Source: Corticium candelabrum
Taxonomy: Eukaryota; Porifera; Homoscleromorpha; Homosclerophorida; Plakinidae
Length of the DNA: 64,000 nt
Reading direction: 5' to 3'
NCBI RefSeq assembly: GCF_963422355.1
Contig: NC_085103.1
Span: forward strand, 1,667,231-1,731,230
The first letter of the stretch is position 1, and each line of letters opens with the position of its first letter. The notes beneath the pieces were generated by a model, which searched no databases, was not told where the DNA came from, and saw only the letters and a program-made list of their open reading frames with translations. Position numbers and translations under genes: made by a program. Positions 16,560 through 29,238 of the stretch are shown here, piece by piece.

Positions 16560-19500
16560 TTAAGTTGAACGATACCTAACTGGTATCTGTCTGTTCTGTC
16601 TCTTGGGATGTCGTCTTCCTGGTGTTTCTTCTGTTACATTAGCTGCTTCCTTCACAGTAGTTACTTCTGCTAGCTGGTTGGACGGTAGTGGATCTTGCAC
16701 TATTTGAAGTGGAACTTTTAGAGATTTACTTGTTTGTTCTGTTATTGATAATGGTATCTCTGTATCAGGTATGTTCACTTCAACAGCATCAGTAGATGTA
16801 GGCTCAGCAACCGGTATCGGCATACTTCTGATGTCTCGAACTCTCAGATGTTCTATGTGTACATATCTGGGTTGTCCATCTACTTCCACCAAATAGCTCA
16901 CTGTCCCAATCTTTGAAGTATTAACCCACTGAGCCATTTTCCTCGTCCATCTCTCCTGGGATTCAAAATAATAACTGTTTGCTCAGGGTTCAAACTCCGT
17001 GTTACTACTAAGGCTTGCTGATATTGATCATGTTGAGTATCTCTCATTTCTCCTCCCACATCAGGACGTAAGAGTGTCAATTTTGTCCTTATCTCTCTCT
17101 CTTTAGCATCTCGGCGGGTGTCCTTCTGGTAGTACATTTAGGTGGAATCCTGTACTTCTGTAAGAACAAAGAGATTTGGTGACTAATAGATCGTCCTACT
17201 GGCTTGGTCTTAAAGCTAATTTTTTAGTTCCTGCACCAATCGCTCCACTGACAGTTTGACGCCGGATGGTAGGGAGTTGTACGTTGGTGTCTAATATCAT
17301 TGGCCCTGATGAACTCCTCAAACTCGTGAGCAACGAACTAAGGTCCGTTATCCGTGACCAGCTTGTGAGGAATACCATGAAAACTGAATGTTCTCCTCAT
17401 GGCTTCCACAGTCTGCGTAGCAGTAGCATGTTTCCCCAGTTCGTGAATTTCTGGCCATCTGGAATAAGCATCAATCAACAGTAGATATTGCTTTCCTTTC
17501 CACTCTGCAAAATCTGCAACTATCCTTCTACAAGGTCTCCAAGGTCCTTCTTGAAAAATTCAAGGATGTGGAACTGTGTGGCCTGGAAGATTTCTAGAAC
17601 TCTGACATTCGGGACAGGATCTGACCAAATCTTTAATACCTTTATCCAGTCTCGGCCACCAGATAAAGCTGCGTGCGAGTGCTTTCATCCGACTGATCCC
17701 GAGATGCCCTTCATGTAGCTCCCCTAGCACAGTGGATTGCAATTTTGGAGGGATAAGCACTCTGTTTCCCCACAACAAACACCCTTTATCCATGGTTAGT
17801 TCCTCAGCACGCCTGTTGTAAGGCTGTAACTCTGGAGGTACTTGTGCTTTGAAATTCCAACCAAAACGAGTTTGTTTGTATAATTTTCTTAGTACCGCAT
17901 CGTGACTAGTCTCAGTGGTTACTTCTTTTGCAGTGACAGGTAAGTGCTCACAATAATCTAAGCCATAAATCTCCTCATTCGGATCGATGACATCCACAGG
18001 AACAGGCAATCTTAACAGCATGTCAGCTTCTGTATTCTTGGCTTCTGCGATGTATTCCAGATCATAGTTATACGCAATAAGGATTAGTGCCCATCGCTGT
18101 AGTCGCGCAGCAGCCAATGATGTAACTCCTTCCTTTGAACCCAGAATTTTCAACAGTGATCTGTGGTCCGTGAATAAAGTGAATGAACGTCCCACAAAGT
18201 ATTTGTGAAATTGTTTCAGACCAAAAACTAACGCCAGTGCTGCCCTTTCCAGTTGCGCATAGTTTCGTTCCACCTTGGATAGGGTTCTTGATGCGAAAGT
18301 AATGGGTTGCAATGAACCATCAGCCATAACATGACTCAAACAAGCTCCCACACCATAAGGTGAGCCATCGCATGTCAACCGTACTGGTTCCGCAGATCCT
18401 AATGTGTCAAGACAATAAACTCTAACAATTTCTGCTTTGTATCCTGAATAGCTCTCTTCTGTTCCCGTTGCCATTTCCAGGGAGTATTCTTTTCTCCAAC
18501 AACACGTGTCAGTGTTGCAAAGTCGTCGACAAGCGTTGCAAGAACCGGTTATAATATTTCAATAAACCAAGGAAAGCTTTGAGCTCAGACACATTAGCCG
18601 GCTCTGGAGCATACCTAACAGCACTCAGCTTTTTCTCTGCTGGTCGCAACCATTGGGCATCTACCACATGACCTAAGTATTCTAACTGAGTTTTCTTGAA
18701 CTCACATTTCGTTTTCTTCAACCGGACACCGACTTCACTCAGTCGTTTCAAAACTTGTCGTAACTTGTCATCATGTACTGCTTCCGACGACCCAACCACC
18801 AAAATATTATCTAGATAGCAGGTTACTCCTAAAATCGCTATCAAAATTCCATCCATTGCTTGCTGCCAAATGGCAGAAGATGTAGTAATGTCAAAAGGCA
18901 TTCTAGTAGACAAACAGTCCCTTGGAAGCATTTACCGTGAAATACTTTTGACTATCCACATGAATCTTAATTTGCTGGTACGCTTGTTTCATGTCAAGTC
19001 GAGTGAAATACTGGCCTCCAGCTAAAGTTGCGAAGAGATCCTGTGGGTTGGGCATTGGATAATGGTCCATCTCCAGATAGGGGTTGATTGCCACCTTGTA
19101 ATCCCCACAAATTCTGATAGAATTATCAACCTTTCTCACAATGACAATAGGTGCTGCCCACTCACTGTTTTCCACTGGCTGTATAATGCCCTCTTCCTGT
19201 AGTCGATTAAGCTCCTCCTCTACCTTCTGTTGTAAGGCATAAGGCACTGGGCGTGGCCTATGAAACCGTGGCTTGGCATCTGAAGACAAAGTTATCTTGG
19301 CTTGATAGCCTTGCAAAGTACCTACCCTCTGCAAACAACTGAGGAAAATTGTCAGGTACACTAAAAATTTCCTTGTCGACATTGAACAGAGAAGCCCAAT
19401 CAAGCTTGGGGTTTGACAGCCAATCTCGTCCCAAGATTGCTGGCTTATCACTCACATCTACTACAATCAACCGCTCCATGGATTGTTGCATTCCATGATT

Positions 19501-19735
19501 GATTGGTAACACAACTTCTCCTTTCACCTTCAATCGTTCACCACTATGTGATTGAAGTTGAGCGTGCCCTTCCTCAGCTGTACGTGGGATACAACTTCAT
19601 TATACATCTGGGTCGGTACAAAACTCACTGAAGCTCCAGTGTCCACTTCCATCCCCAAATTCCTGCCTGCCACCTCTATTGTCACCTTGACCCCGCCTCT
19701 ACCAGGCAAAGAAAAAATGAGGCTTACACAGTGGC
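16560..19735 (-). pseudogene. pol: Gypsy pol: protease, RT, RNase H, integrase
   Basis: Read on the minus strand: the protease starts near 19,700 with VDTGAS and has ILGRDWL at about 19,430. RT spans about 19,330-18,510 with RLDMKQAYQQIKIH; the catalytic box reads YLDN rather than YLDD (about 18,810). RNase H at about 18,400-18,060 has CDGSPYGVGA and TDHRSLLKIL. The integrase HHCC finger lies at about 17,750-17,600 (HEGHLG...CPECQ), followed by a core with several frame breaks near 17,150-17,560, and a C-terminal YLVEVDGQ-type strand at about 16,900. The frame shifts at about 19,530, 18,900, 18,490 and repeatedly in the integrase. The combination of breaks and the YLDN box argues that it is dead. 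Confidence 0.85.
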
Positions 19736-20972
19736 GAATCTAGGATAGCGGTTGTGGGGGTTGCAACTCCTCCCCCTTTTGGCCTCGGAGTTAAAGCACG
19801 AGGTCTTGAAGCCGTATTGTGCTCATTTCCAGTATTTAATTAAAAATAAATAAGCAGATTCTTGACGAAGTGAGACATCTGGCAGCGAAACTCCAGACTC
19901 GTAACCAGGATATCTTTGTTGCGTAGGGAATGGTTCACTCAGTACGTAACTGAAAGAATGAAGGCAACAAGGCAGGATATAATAGTCAACCTCTTTGACA
20001 TCTGGTATCAAGACATTCTGCGACTCGCAGACAGGATTTAATCCGTTGAATCTGTTCCAATAAAAACGAACTTACAGCGAAACTGGAGCAATAAACCTAC
20101 TACATGTAGTAGTCGGAGTCCGATTGAGCACTACAAACGATCCGTTGCGATACCCCTCTTAGACTTCCTGCTTCTTCAGATGCGCGAACGATCTAATAGT
20201 GAGTAAGATAATGTCTGAGCATTGTTGTGTCTAGTGTTTACCCTTCTGGTTCGTTCCGACGTGGCCCCAATGGAAAGCCAATCTTCCATTCCTGAAGTCT
20301 CTAGGAGGTGAAGTCAGAAGGTGGCAGTCAGTATGGCAAAGCAAATACTAGGAAATGCAAGAAGCATGGGAAAGAGAGCAAGAGTGCAAGGAGGCCATAC
20401 CCAACAATTAGTTAGCCTTCTCCTGGCTTTGGGAGCCTGTGACTCTCGGTTGTAGTAACATGTACCCGAATGTTCATCGTCTGCTATTGATAGCATGTAC
20501 ACTGCCTATCACAAGTGCAGAAGCAGAGAGGTCATTTTTCTACTGAGGAGACTGAACTTAGGCAAGGTCTACCATGACAGAGAAGCGTCTTGCACACCAA
20601 TCAGTTATCGCCATGCATTACAAAGACCGAGTACCAGCAGATAAAGTTTGTACAAAATCATCCACGAAGATTGTTGATACAGTCTTTGTTTGAAAGAGTC
20701 ATAGTTGCACCGTAGTTTACTTAACATTTATTCAGCAGTAGTCTATGCATGATGAAGTTAGATTCTGTTAGACAGTTTTGATGATTTAGGGAGTTTATAA
20801 CATGACACATTGCCAGAGGTATGTTGCCATAGTTGTTGCCATTTACTTTAGCTAAGCTGTAGAAAGCCTGGGCCATTTTGCACCTCTAATAATACGAATG
20901 CGTTAACTGAAGTAGGCGTGGTCTAACAAAATTTGCAACCCCTTCTTGTCAAAGATCCTGGATCCGCGCCTG
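19729..20972. mobile_element. hAT-like element (CAG...CTG ends, TTACA target duplication) inside the Gypsy
   Basis: 1,244 bp beginning CAGTGGCGAATCTAGGAT and ending AGATCCTGGATCCGCGCCTG, an imperfect terminal inverted repeat. It is flanked by the perfect 5-bp direct repeat TTACA (19,724-19,728 and 20,973-20,977). Removing one repeat plus the insert restores a continuous gag-to-protease frame of the host Gypsy, which proves it is an insertion. No transposase is visible inside. 5-bp duplications with CAG termini fit the hAT5 group of hAT elements. Confidence 0.85.
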
Positions 20973-20977
20973 TTACA

Positions 20978-21877
20978 TCTTCTGCATCTACTTGATATGC
21001 AGTGAGGGTCTTCGGTTTCTTTTGAGTACGCCAATTGCCTTCCGGGTTATATTCCACGTTACCTCGTTGCTTCTTACACGATTTAGCGATATGGCCTTTG
21101 TCTTGCAGAACAGACACGTGTAGTTCTTGAACCTGCACTTGGTTGAGTCATGACCATGATCATTGCAACGATAACATGCCTTATCCAAAGCATGAAACGA
21201 TCATGATTGGCTGCGGCTGCTTGTGGTTGCCCTCTTGACAGCAAATGTCGTCTCCAGTGACTTGGAATGTTCACAAGAGGCGTGCCGTGTCGACTCCTCA
21301 CGGAGGTGTTTTGTCTCCGGTCTGTCTCAGCAGATTGTGCAATCCGCAGAGCCTTCTGCAGCGTTAGATCTGCCTCCGCTAAATGTTCTGCTGAACATTT
21401 TCGTGTAGCAACCCACATACTAACTGATCACGTATCGAAGTATTGAGTTGCTGACCGAAATCACCATGTTTGGCAAGGCGTCGTAGTTCAGAAACGTAAA
21501 CAGCAATACTCTCGCCTTCCCGCTGCATCCGCTTGTAGAAGCGAAAACGCTCCGCGATGACAGTAATTCTCGGTTTATAGTGGTCCTGCAATAACTTGAA
21601 GAATGTATCCAGCGATTTAATTGTCTTGAGGTGCCGCCGGCCGCACCAAATTCTTTATTAATGTGTACGTCGTTGTGCCCATCAACGTCAGAAGAACAGC
21701 TATCTTCTTGTCGTCGTCCGTGATTCCATGTACCGTGCAATAAAGCAAGAATCGTTCTTTGCAGTCTTCGGCATCATCTACGCCGCGTTGAACTCGAAGA
21801 GTTTCCCGTGTCGAGCCGCAATCCTCATCGCCAATTGTCGTGTATACAATTGCTAGCTGTTTATTGTCAACTACCAA
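20978..21877 (-). pseudogene. gag: Gypsy gag
   Basis: Read on the minus strand from about 21,877 (start within the LTR region) downward. The capsid part includes a DHYKPRITVIAERFRFYKR stretch typical of K02A2.6-like Gag. Two zinc knuckles follow near 21,185-21,075: CYRCNDHGHDSTKC (C-x2-C-x4-H-x4-C) and a second C-x2-C...GHIAKSC. At least three frame shifts break it (about 21,620, 21,390 and 21,110). In the undisrupted parent the frame ran straight into the protease. Confidence 0.8.
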
Positions 21878-21953
21878 CTCGAACTACTACACAACTAAAG
21901 TCCTGCGCAAACTCTAATCTAACCGCAAACATGCAACTAATTAATCTATTACA
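21836..21953 (-). repeat. Gypsy 5' LTR
   Basis: 118 bp, TG...CA on the minus strand. Directly downstream on that strand comes ATTGGCGATGAGGATT, a TGGCG-type candidate primer-binding site; the tRNA was not identified. An LTR this short is unusual for a Gypsy element. Confidence 0.85.
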
Positions 21954-22830
21954 CGCACAACCTGGATAAAGGTACACGAAGTATTTGTGTGCGTGCGTGC
22001 GCGCGTGTGTGTGTGTAATTTTATAAAAGGAGTGATTTTCTACGTGTGCATCACTAGGGAATACTTGTGTGTGTTTGTTTAAATATTACGTTTAAATATT
22101 GTACCACATAATTTTACTATGGCAATGAGGTGGTGCATGAGAAGGTAGCCTAAGCAGTTCATAGCTATAGGCATGCAAATTCAAATGCAATAGCAATAGT
22201 GTAACGTTAGATAGCTATTCTATATATATCTACTGTCATACCCAAAACTTTCCCAAGTTAGTTATCTTACCGGTCCCAGTCCCAAAGCATATAACTACCA
22301 TAGGGTTACTTTCCACAGCCATCAATTAAAGCCCAGGTAAAATCTACTATGTAGTCTACATGCATACAGTACGCACACAGTGTGCTCGCAATCCATTGTC
22401 ATTGGCGCCAGTATTAACCATCACTATATCCTGGGTAGATGTCACACGCCGACTTTTGTTGATTAATGTGTTGCTTTAAAAATTTGGCCACCTAATTCTA
22501 ACTGGCTAATAACTGTCTTTTTCTAATTCCAATTTTTATGTAATTGTTGTGCTTTCAATTACAACGCATGTGTTCACAAGATTCAAGAAAAGACTGTTTC
22601 GTTACTCATAAGAATGAGGTAAATTTCACACCTCATAGAGTAACCAGGCTACAGTTTCAGTGCTTTTTGTTAAGTAACAACTTTGTATTAGCGGGATGCT
22701 ACAAACAGTGTACAAGGGCTACAAACTATAATCAGTCTCTGATTATTGCAGTATTAAAAACCTTACAAACGTTGCCAAGTACCTACATCTTTTGATTCTT
22801 TCTAGCAGAATTGTTCTGCAGGTACAGAAG
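21954..22830. other. Intergenic
   Basis: A short TG-rich tract at about 21,988-22,016. No gene recognised. Confidence 0.5.
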
Positions 22831-24107
22831 TTACGTATTAATGACTGTCACTATTTCTTTCATTGTCACTGATCCTATAGACTTCATATTCTTTGTTCTC
22901 ATCTGGGAGCTCAGGAAACTGTAAAGTTTGCCCGTTATTAGTGCATATGCGCTGTCATAATGACAACCAGTGTGTGTTATTGCATTACGACCATTGGTGT
23001 ACAACAAAGACAGCTGTGGCAGTTGTGATGTGTACCCTACTTGAGGACTTGAGGATGGCTTGAAACGTAACCACCTGATTTGTCTAGTTGTGGGATAGGG
23101 AGAGCACACATACACAGGCATTTGTTAGCTGTCACTAGCTGTCTGAATTTCAACCTGTGTTTCTCACATTCCTAGTTCATGAATGGATTTTTTGTGTTGT
23201 TGAAATGTTGTTGTTTCAAAAAGAATATAAAATTGTTGGTATCTGTCACGGTTAAGCACTATGACACCCGCAAGAAAGTTCCTAAGCTGCTGGTGAAGGG
23301 TATCTGTTCCGAAGAGTTGTTTTGACATAGCTCTGAAGAGGTAGTTACTATCTCCTTTTACTGCAAATCATTGCCTGCCCTCAGAAGCTAGAAATCTGTC
23401 AATGTCAATCGTCCACATTCTTAGCTTCTTTTTAACTGGACTGTGAATGGTTCTCTCTGGCAAACGTACTACTGTTCCAGGACATGGCAGTATGTTCTTG
23501 TTCAGAACTCCCTATCATAGGCACATGTACAACAATGACTTATTGATATTCGTATAGTGTGTTAATTACCTCAATGATTTTGTCATATGTTGTATGCTCT
23601 GTTGTGGACTTTGTTATGGTGCCTGTCTAATTGAAATCACAAAATGAGTAGTACGTATAAATAATATGTCATGACAGAATTAATACTGTAATTAAAATAG
23701 TATTGAATGTGGCAAATTTTGCCAGGATTGGCAAATTTCCCAAGTTACTAACTTGCTGAAGCTGTCATCAACAACTTACAGACAGTCAACATCAACCTAT
23801 TAGTATATTGAATGTGTTAAAACCATGGGGTTGTTTGTGCATACATGATATGTTTGGCTTTATAAGACAAAACACATGCAAAATAAAGTGGGTTTGTGAG
23901 ACATTCTCAGTAGACAGTGATGATCAAATCTGTAGTTATAGCTGACGAAATTGATGTCGTACCTCTGATTGAACAAGGCCTTTCATATCGAAGTCCTTTT
24001 ACAGCAGACACAGGCAATGTCAGTTGTGCCAAATTAAATTGATTGTGAAAAGAGTTTGGCTACAGATTGCTAAATGTATTTGCTTGCAAATGAATTGATT
24101 TACAGTG

Positions 24108-24233
<126 letters not shown>

Positions 24234-25297
24234 ATGACATGCCTTTGAAATACATCATAACTGCCATGATATTTGCATGAGAATGGTAGTCATAGAATTA
24301 TTGTTGACAATATGGAAGCATTCCGCAGCAGTGCAGTAGTGATGACGTATTCTGAGCTCTGACACTGGTATTTGGTATAATTGTATTCTGTCCTATGGAA
24401 AGCAAACATTTGTCGCATTGCCACATGTCAGTCGCTTCTTCTCAAAGTCCAACACAATTCCTAGCCCAGAATGTAAGAATTCCTGCATATATGAAAGATT
24501 AAACCACAAGACACCACCAATGCAACCATTTTCCACACTCGCTATAGCATTGGACCATATTTAGGTGAGTTGTCACTAAGTCGCAATTCCCACAATGCCA
24601 CTGTCTCTACTTTAGTTCAACTGAAACAAAGAAACAATATTTTAGTTATCCTGATTGCAGATGCATTACATTGAAAGGCATTGCCTGTCTCCAAATGTGA
24701 TGCCAGGCTTGGGAACTAAAATACTTTGACAGATGACTACTCTCAAAGTCTACTTCTACTAAGTCGTCAGGAAGTTCTTCTGGCCTCGCCGGGATGTCAA
24801 TTTTCTCTATCAGTTGACCATCTCTTTCAAGCTTAGACATGCCTGTTTCATCAGTAAACAATGTAGTACAGCTGTAAAAAATACTTGCTATGTCTAGTAT
24901 AGTTAGATGCCAACACAGAAATAGAAATACCGTGATCTTTCCTGGGCATCTTGTATTTCTTCATTACCCAGGATGACAGAGGAGTGGCCCTCTTGATTTC
25001 TTTCTTCTCCTGTGTTGTAGGCTTTTCGAGATAAATTTTGGAGCGGGCTCCAAGTTTCTTTCATGTAAAAAAGATCTTTGCTTTTGTTCTCTGGATTGTG
25101 ATTTTCTTATTAGCTGGTCCTGATGCTAATGTGTTTGCCTCATTGGCCATTCCAATACATCTCTCGGGAAGAGAAAGAAGTGCTGTAGCTTCACGGAGTT
25201 TAGCCAAACCGGAGAGCAGAAAATGGACACTGTTACACCCAGATAGCTGCAATGATATATCAAACAGGTATTCTTGGCATTTTCCTCGAACACTCTC

Positions 25298-25463
25298 CAG
25301 GGCCTGATCCAGAGGGGGATTCAGGGGGTTACAAACCCCTCTTTTCCAATAGGCGTGGTTCAATAATTTCATATAATTTCATTAGAAAAGAGAAAATTAG
25401 TAATGCTATAAATAACTGCTAACGGTGAACCCTATCTTTCAAAATTTCCTGGATCCGGCGCTG
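25298..25463. mobile_element. 166-bp hAT-like MITE
   Basis: Begins CAGGGCCTGATCCAGAGGGGG and ends TTCCTGGATCCGGCGCTG, matching the termini of the 19,729-20,972 element. Inserted within the SWIM-to-PHD part of the decayed MULE gene. The target duplication is not clean (CTCTC versus ATCTC). Confidence 0.6.
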
Positions 25464-26150
25464 ATCTCTACATTGTTGTGTATTGAGTCATTCATTGCCT
25501 AGAGAATTGACTACAGTTTCTCAGTCGACATCTTTGTGAGGTGGCTCATCTGTTTGAATTGGTTGGAGATCTTGTTCAACTAAGTCTTGCTGACTTATAT
25601 GCACTGCATATGTAGCTACCACCAAGTGAATGCTCTTACAAATAGTCGTTCTTACGACGAAGTCTAAGCAAGTGCCTGAAAATTGATGATTGCAAATGTG
25701 ACATTGGTTACACACTATGGTGCAGCAAGGAAAAGCTGTGCGATTTTGCCTCTGTACTTGTATATGAAAATATCTTTACCATTGTTTGACTTGATTTGCC
25801 AGAGATGTTCTGCAATATTTTCTATGCAATCTGGTGACATTAATGAGCTCGCCTCGTGCCTCTCGTGGTTCATCCTTAGTCGGTTAATCCCTGCTTTTCC
25901 TTTACTCAATTTGATTAGGTGATCAAAGGACTTGTCTGTGTTTTAGTAAAGTGAAAACAAGAGTATCAAGTCGTCTGTTCACACGCCCATGGAAGTACAC
26001 ACATTTTAGAACACGATGGAATGCTTCCACATACATGTTTCTATTTATACCACTACTCATTCTGTAACACAGGGCCCATTGATTCTTTCGACTCGCATAT
26101 ACTCTCTCAAAATATTCCGCGAATTCCTTTTTTCTTGTGTTTCTTGAGAT

Positions 26151-26269
<119 letters not shown>

Positions 26270-27636
26270 ACAGTAGAAACTTCTCAAACATTTCTTGCTC
26301 AGGCTCTTCCATTAGGGTCTTCAATTGCCTGTAGACTTCTTGTTCTAAATTACTGTCACTTAATTCCTTACTGCGTTCGTCACGCTCTCTCTCTCTCTCT
26401 CTACATGCCAATTGCACAACAGCTTGTGAGGTTGGCGACCAAAACTCTTTACCCAAGCATTTTAGTACTGACTTGCATCATCAGACATGAACCATTGGGG
26501 TTGTATGTCCATGCTGTCATTTCTGCGTACCTCTTCTAAGAACTGTCTAATTGCATGTTCATCTTTACGGTTGCTTAAGCACCAAGCTAATGGCAGTCCT
26601 TCTCCAAAATCACCCACAACAAGCAGAGTGATCGGATGGAAGGAATACATATGAGTGCCACGAGTAGCATCCATGCAAACTACTCTGTTGTGGCCAAATG
26701 CTTTAAACATTTGTTTCTGTAAAGATTTCTGTATGACAATCATAAAATCCTTGCTATCTAGGTTGCTCTCTGGGTTAGAGGTTGAAACTTATAAAACAAT
26801 ACTGATCTTCCTTCATCAGTATCTTGTTTCAAATCTTCAATCAGGGCTGCCAGGCTGGTGGCATCATCAGGATGCCTTTCTACTGTGTGTAGACGAAAAG
26901 GTCGCTAAATGTTACTCGCATCTTTTTTGGTAATTAAATAAACACGATTTACTTTGCCATACACATTGCTTCGAATGTCATCGATGATTCTGTCAAACGT
27001 GATACCAGCTTTGATTTTGCTAGCAACTTTCAGTCTGTCTCTACTTGCTTAACGAAGATGAGCAAGGTCACAGTTGTGACCATAGCAAATCAACCAAGAT
27101 TTCACTGAAACTGTGCAGTGCATTGTCAACTGTAACACTGAGCTGTGCAATGCAATGATGTCCTATTTTTGAAGTTTCATGTGATTTAATTTGCCTCTTT
27201 CCTCTGGTCTTGCTAACATGAGAACCAGATCTGTTGCATTAGTAACAATGAATAGTATTAACCTTGGTTCTCTTGAAACCACTTGATTTGACAAATGAAG
27301 ATTGATAATCTCTTTCAGCTTTTTTTTGCATAGTTTGAAATCTGTTAACAAAATGATATAGTTATAACATATAGGTAGGTTATACACAATTATCAAGAGT
27401 ATAAAATTGAGCAGGTGTCAGACCATAACAATGTAAAGAATCAGAATAGTACGCATAAGTATTATATACAGGCAGACATGCAGTAGTGATATGCAGATAT
27501 AGTTGAATGTAATGTACATTATCTTTGAAGACATATCGAGGCTGTAGCTAGACCTGTACGAAAAGTCTTTTGTAAAGACATCATTGCTGTGCATATCTGA
27601 AGAGTGGACATACACACGCATGTGCACACAACTTAG

Positions 27637-27879
<243 letters not shown>

Positions 27880-27971
27880 CACATACAGGCTAATTTGTTT
27901 TAGAGGAAACAGAATGTTTAACTTAAGATTACTATCAGTCACAATTACACAAATTGATAAAATGTACTCTA

Positions 27972-28929
27972 GTCTCGCGTAGCCAGACCCCTTTCCGCCG
28001 CGTCATCCTTCCGAGCGAAATGGGGTGTGGTGAACAGGCATGCTTTGATGTCGCTGTGTGCCGCGTAGCCAGAGATCGGCTATCTAAAGACCGGATTTGG
28101 TTTCTTAAATGCTTCAATAAAGACCAGACTGGTATGCAAGCAGTGCAATCCTAGTTCTCTTGTTTCGTAGAGAACAACTCGAAGACTACAGCTAGAGTCG
28201 TTACTGTTTGTGTAATCTGCATGTCTATAGCAGCAATTAAATGCGGCCGCGGGAACGTTGACGTCGACAGGCTCGACGTCGTACGTCTAGCGTTGTGCGC
28301 TTGTGTCACAACGGCGACTGAATGCGAACGCACTGAATGACTACGAACGTACTCGATACTGTTTGCTGTTTTGACGTCTAAAGCGACCGCGGACAGTCCA
28401 GAGTAAGCGATATCTGGTACTGGAATTGAAGGGCTTGGACCTGACGTCATTGAAACAATTTGAGTCGTCTTTCTGTGTTTGGGTAATCATCTTACGTGTT
28501 TTGTGCATTGCTTTACATCGAGTACGTTCGCATTCTGTCTCCGTTGTGACACAAGCGCACAAACGCTAAGTAAGAAGTCGATCATGACAGATTGTCTATG
28601 AGATGGAAGCATAAAGCCTTTTGACGTCAACGTTCCCGCGGCCCCGCATAATTAATTGTTGCTGCAGACATGCAGATTTCACAAACAGCAGCGACTCTAG
28701 CTGTAGTCTTCGAGTTGTTCTCTACGAAACAAGAGAAGCTAATGAGATAGGATTGCAATGCTTGCCTATCAGTCTGGTCTTTAGTGAAGCAAGCATCTAA
28801 GAAACCAAATCCGGTCTTCAGATAGCCGATTTCTGGCTACGCGGCACACAGCGACATCAAAGCCTACTCACCAGACCCCATTTCGCGAGGAAGGATGACG
28901 CGGCGGAAAGGGGTCTGGCTAGGCGAGAC
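27972..28929. mobile_element. 958-bp MITE with terminal inverted repeats of about 290 bp
   Basis: Starts GTCTCGCGTAGCCAGACCCC and ends with its near-perfect reverse complement; homology of the two ends extends about 290 bp inward (27,972-28,261 against 28,633-28,929). TA dinucleotides flank both ends (27,970-71 and 28,930-31), suggesting a TA target duplication as in Tc1/mariner-type elements. The centre holds ACGTCGACAGGCTCGACGTCG-like palindromes. It carries no ORF with a domain and sits at the end of the MULE first exon. Confidence 0.85.
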
Positions 28930-29238
28930 TAATTGTACTGTTGTAGGAAACAAACCGGAAAAGGTTTTGAAGGTGGTGAATTCCTCGGTTATTTTCATCC
29001 CATGTGCTTCTCCAAGATGCTTTCTAAGCTGCAACAAACGTTTACAGTGCAAAGTGCAGTTGATCTCTAGACAAAGCATGGCAGGATCCTTTCCAACACT
29101 CATTGTTTATCAAAAAGGGCACTTGATCACAACCTAGACTCTAATAGTATATGATAATGTATGTGCAGGTCAAATGTTGTGACTCATAGACTAGGAGACA
29201 CTTACACAGACGATTGTCAAATACGATACTTCTAGCTA

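Larger units (their letters stand above)
16432..21953 (-). mobile_element. Ty3/Gypsy LTR retrotransposon, decayed, with short LTRs
   Basis: On the minus strand the 5' LTR is 21,836-21,953 (118 bp) and the 3' LTR 16,432-16,548 (117 bp). They are near-identical; the inner ends read TG...CA in the 5' copy. Flanking 5-mers CACAC and CGCAC differ by one base, consistent with an aged target duplication. A purine-rich tract (AGGAAAAAGGAGAG) directly precedes the 3' LTR. Gene order gag-PR-RT-RNaseH-IN is typical of Gypsy, and two spaced CCHC knuckles plus a single gag-pol frame suggest the Mag/K02A2.6-like group. It lies between the two OAS arms and is itself interrupted by a 1,244-bp element. Confidence 0.9.
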
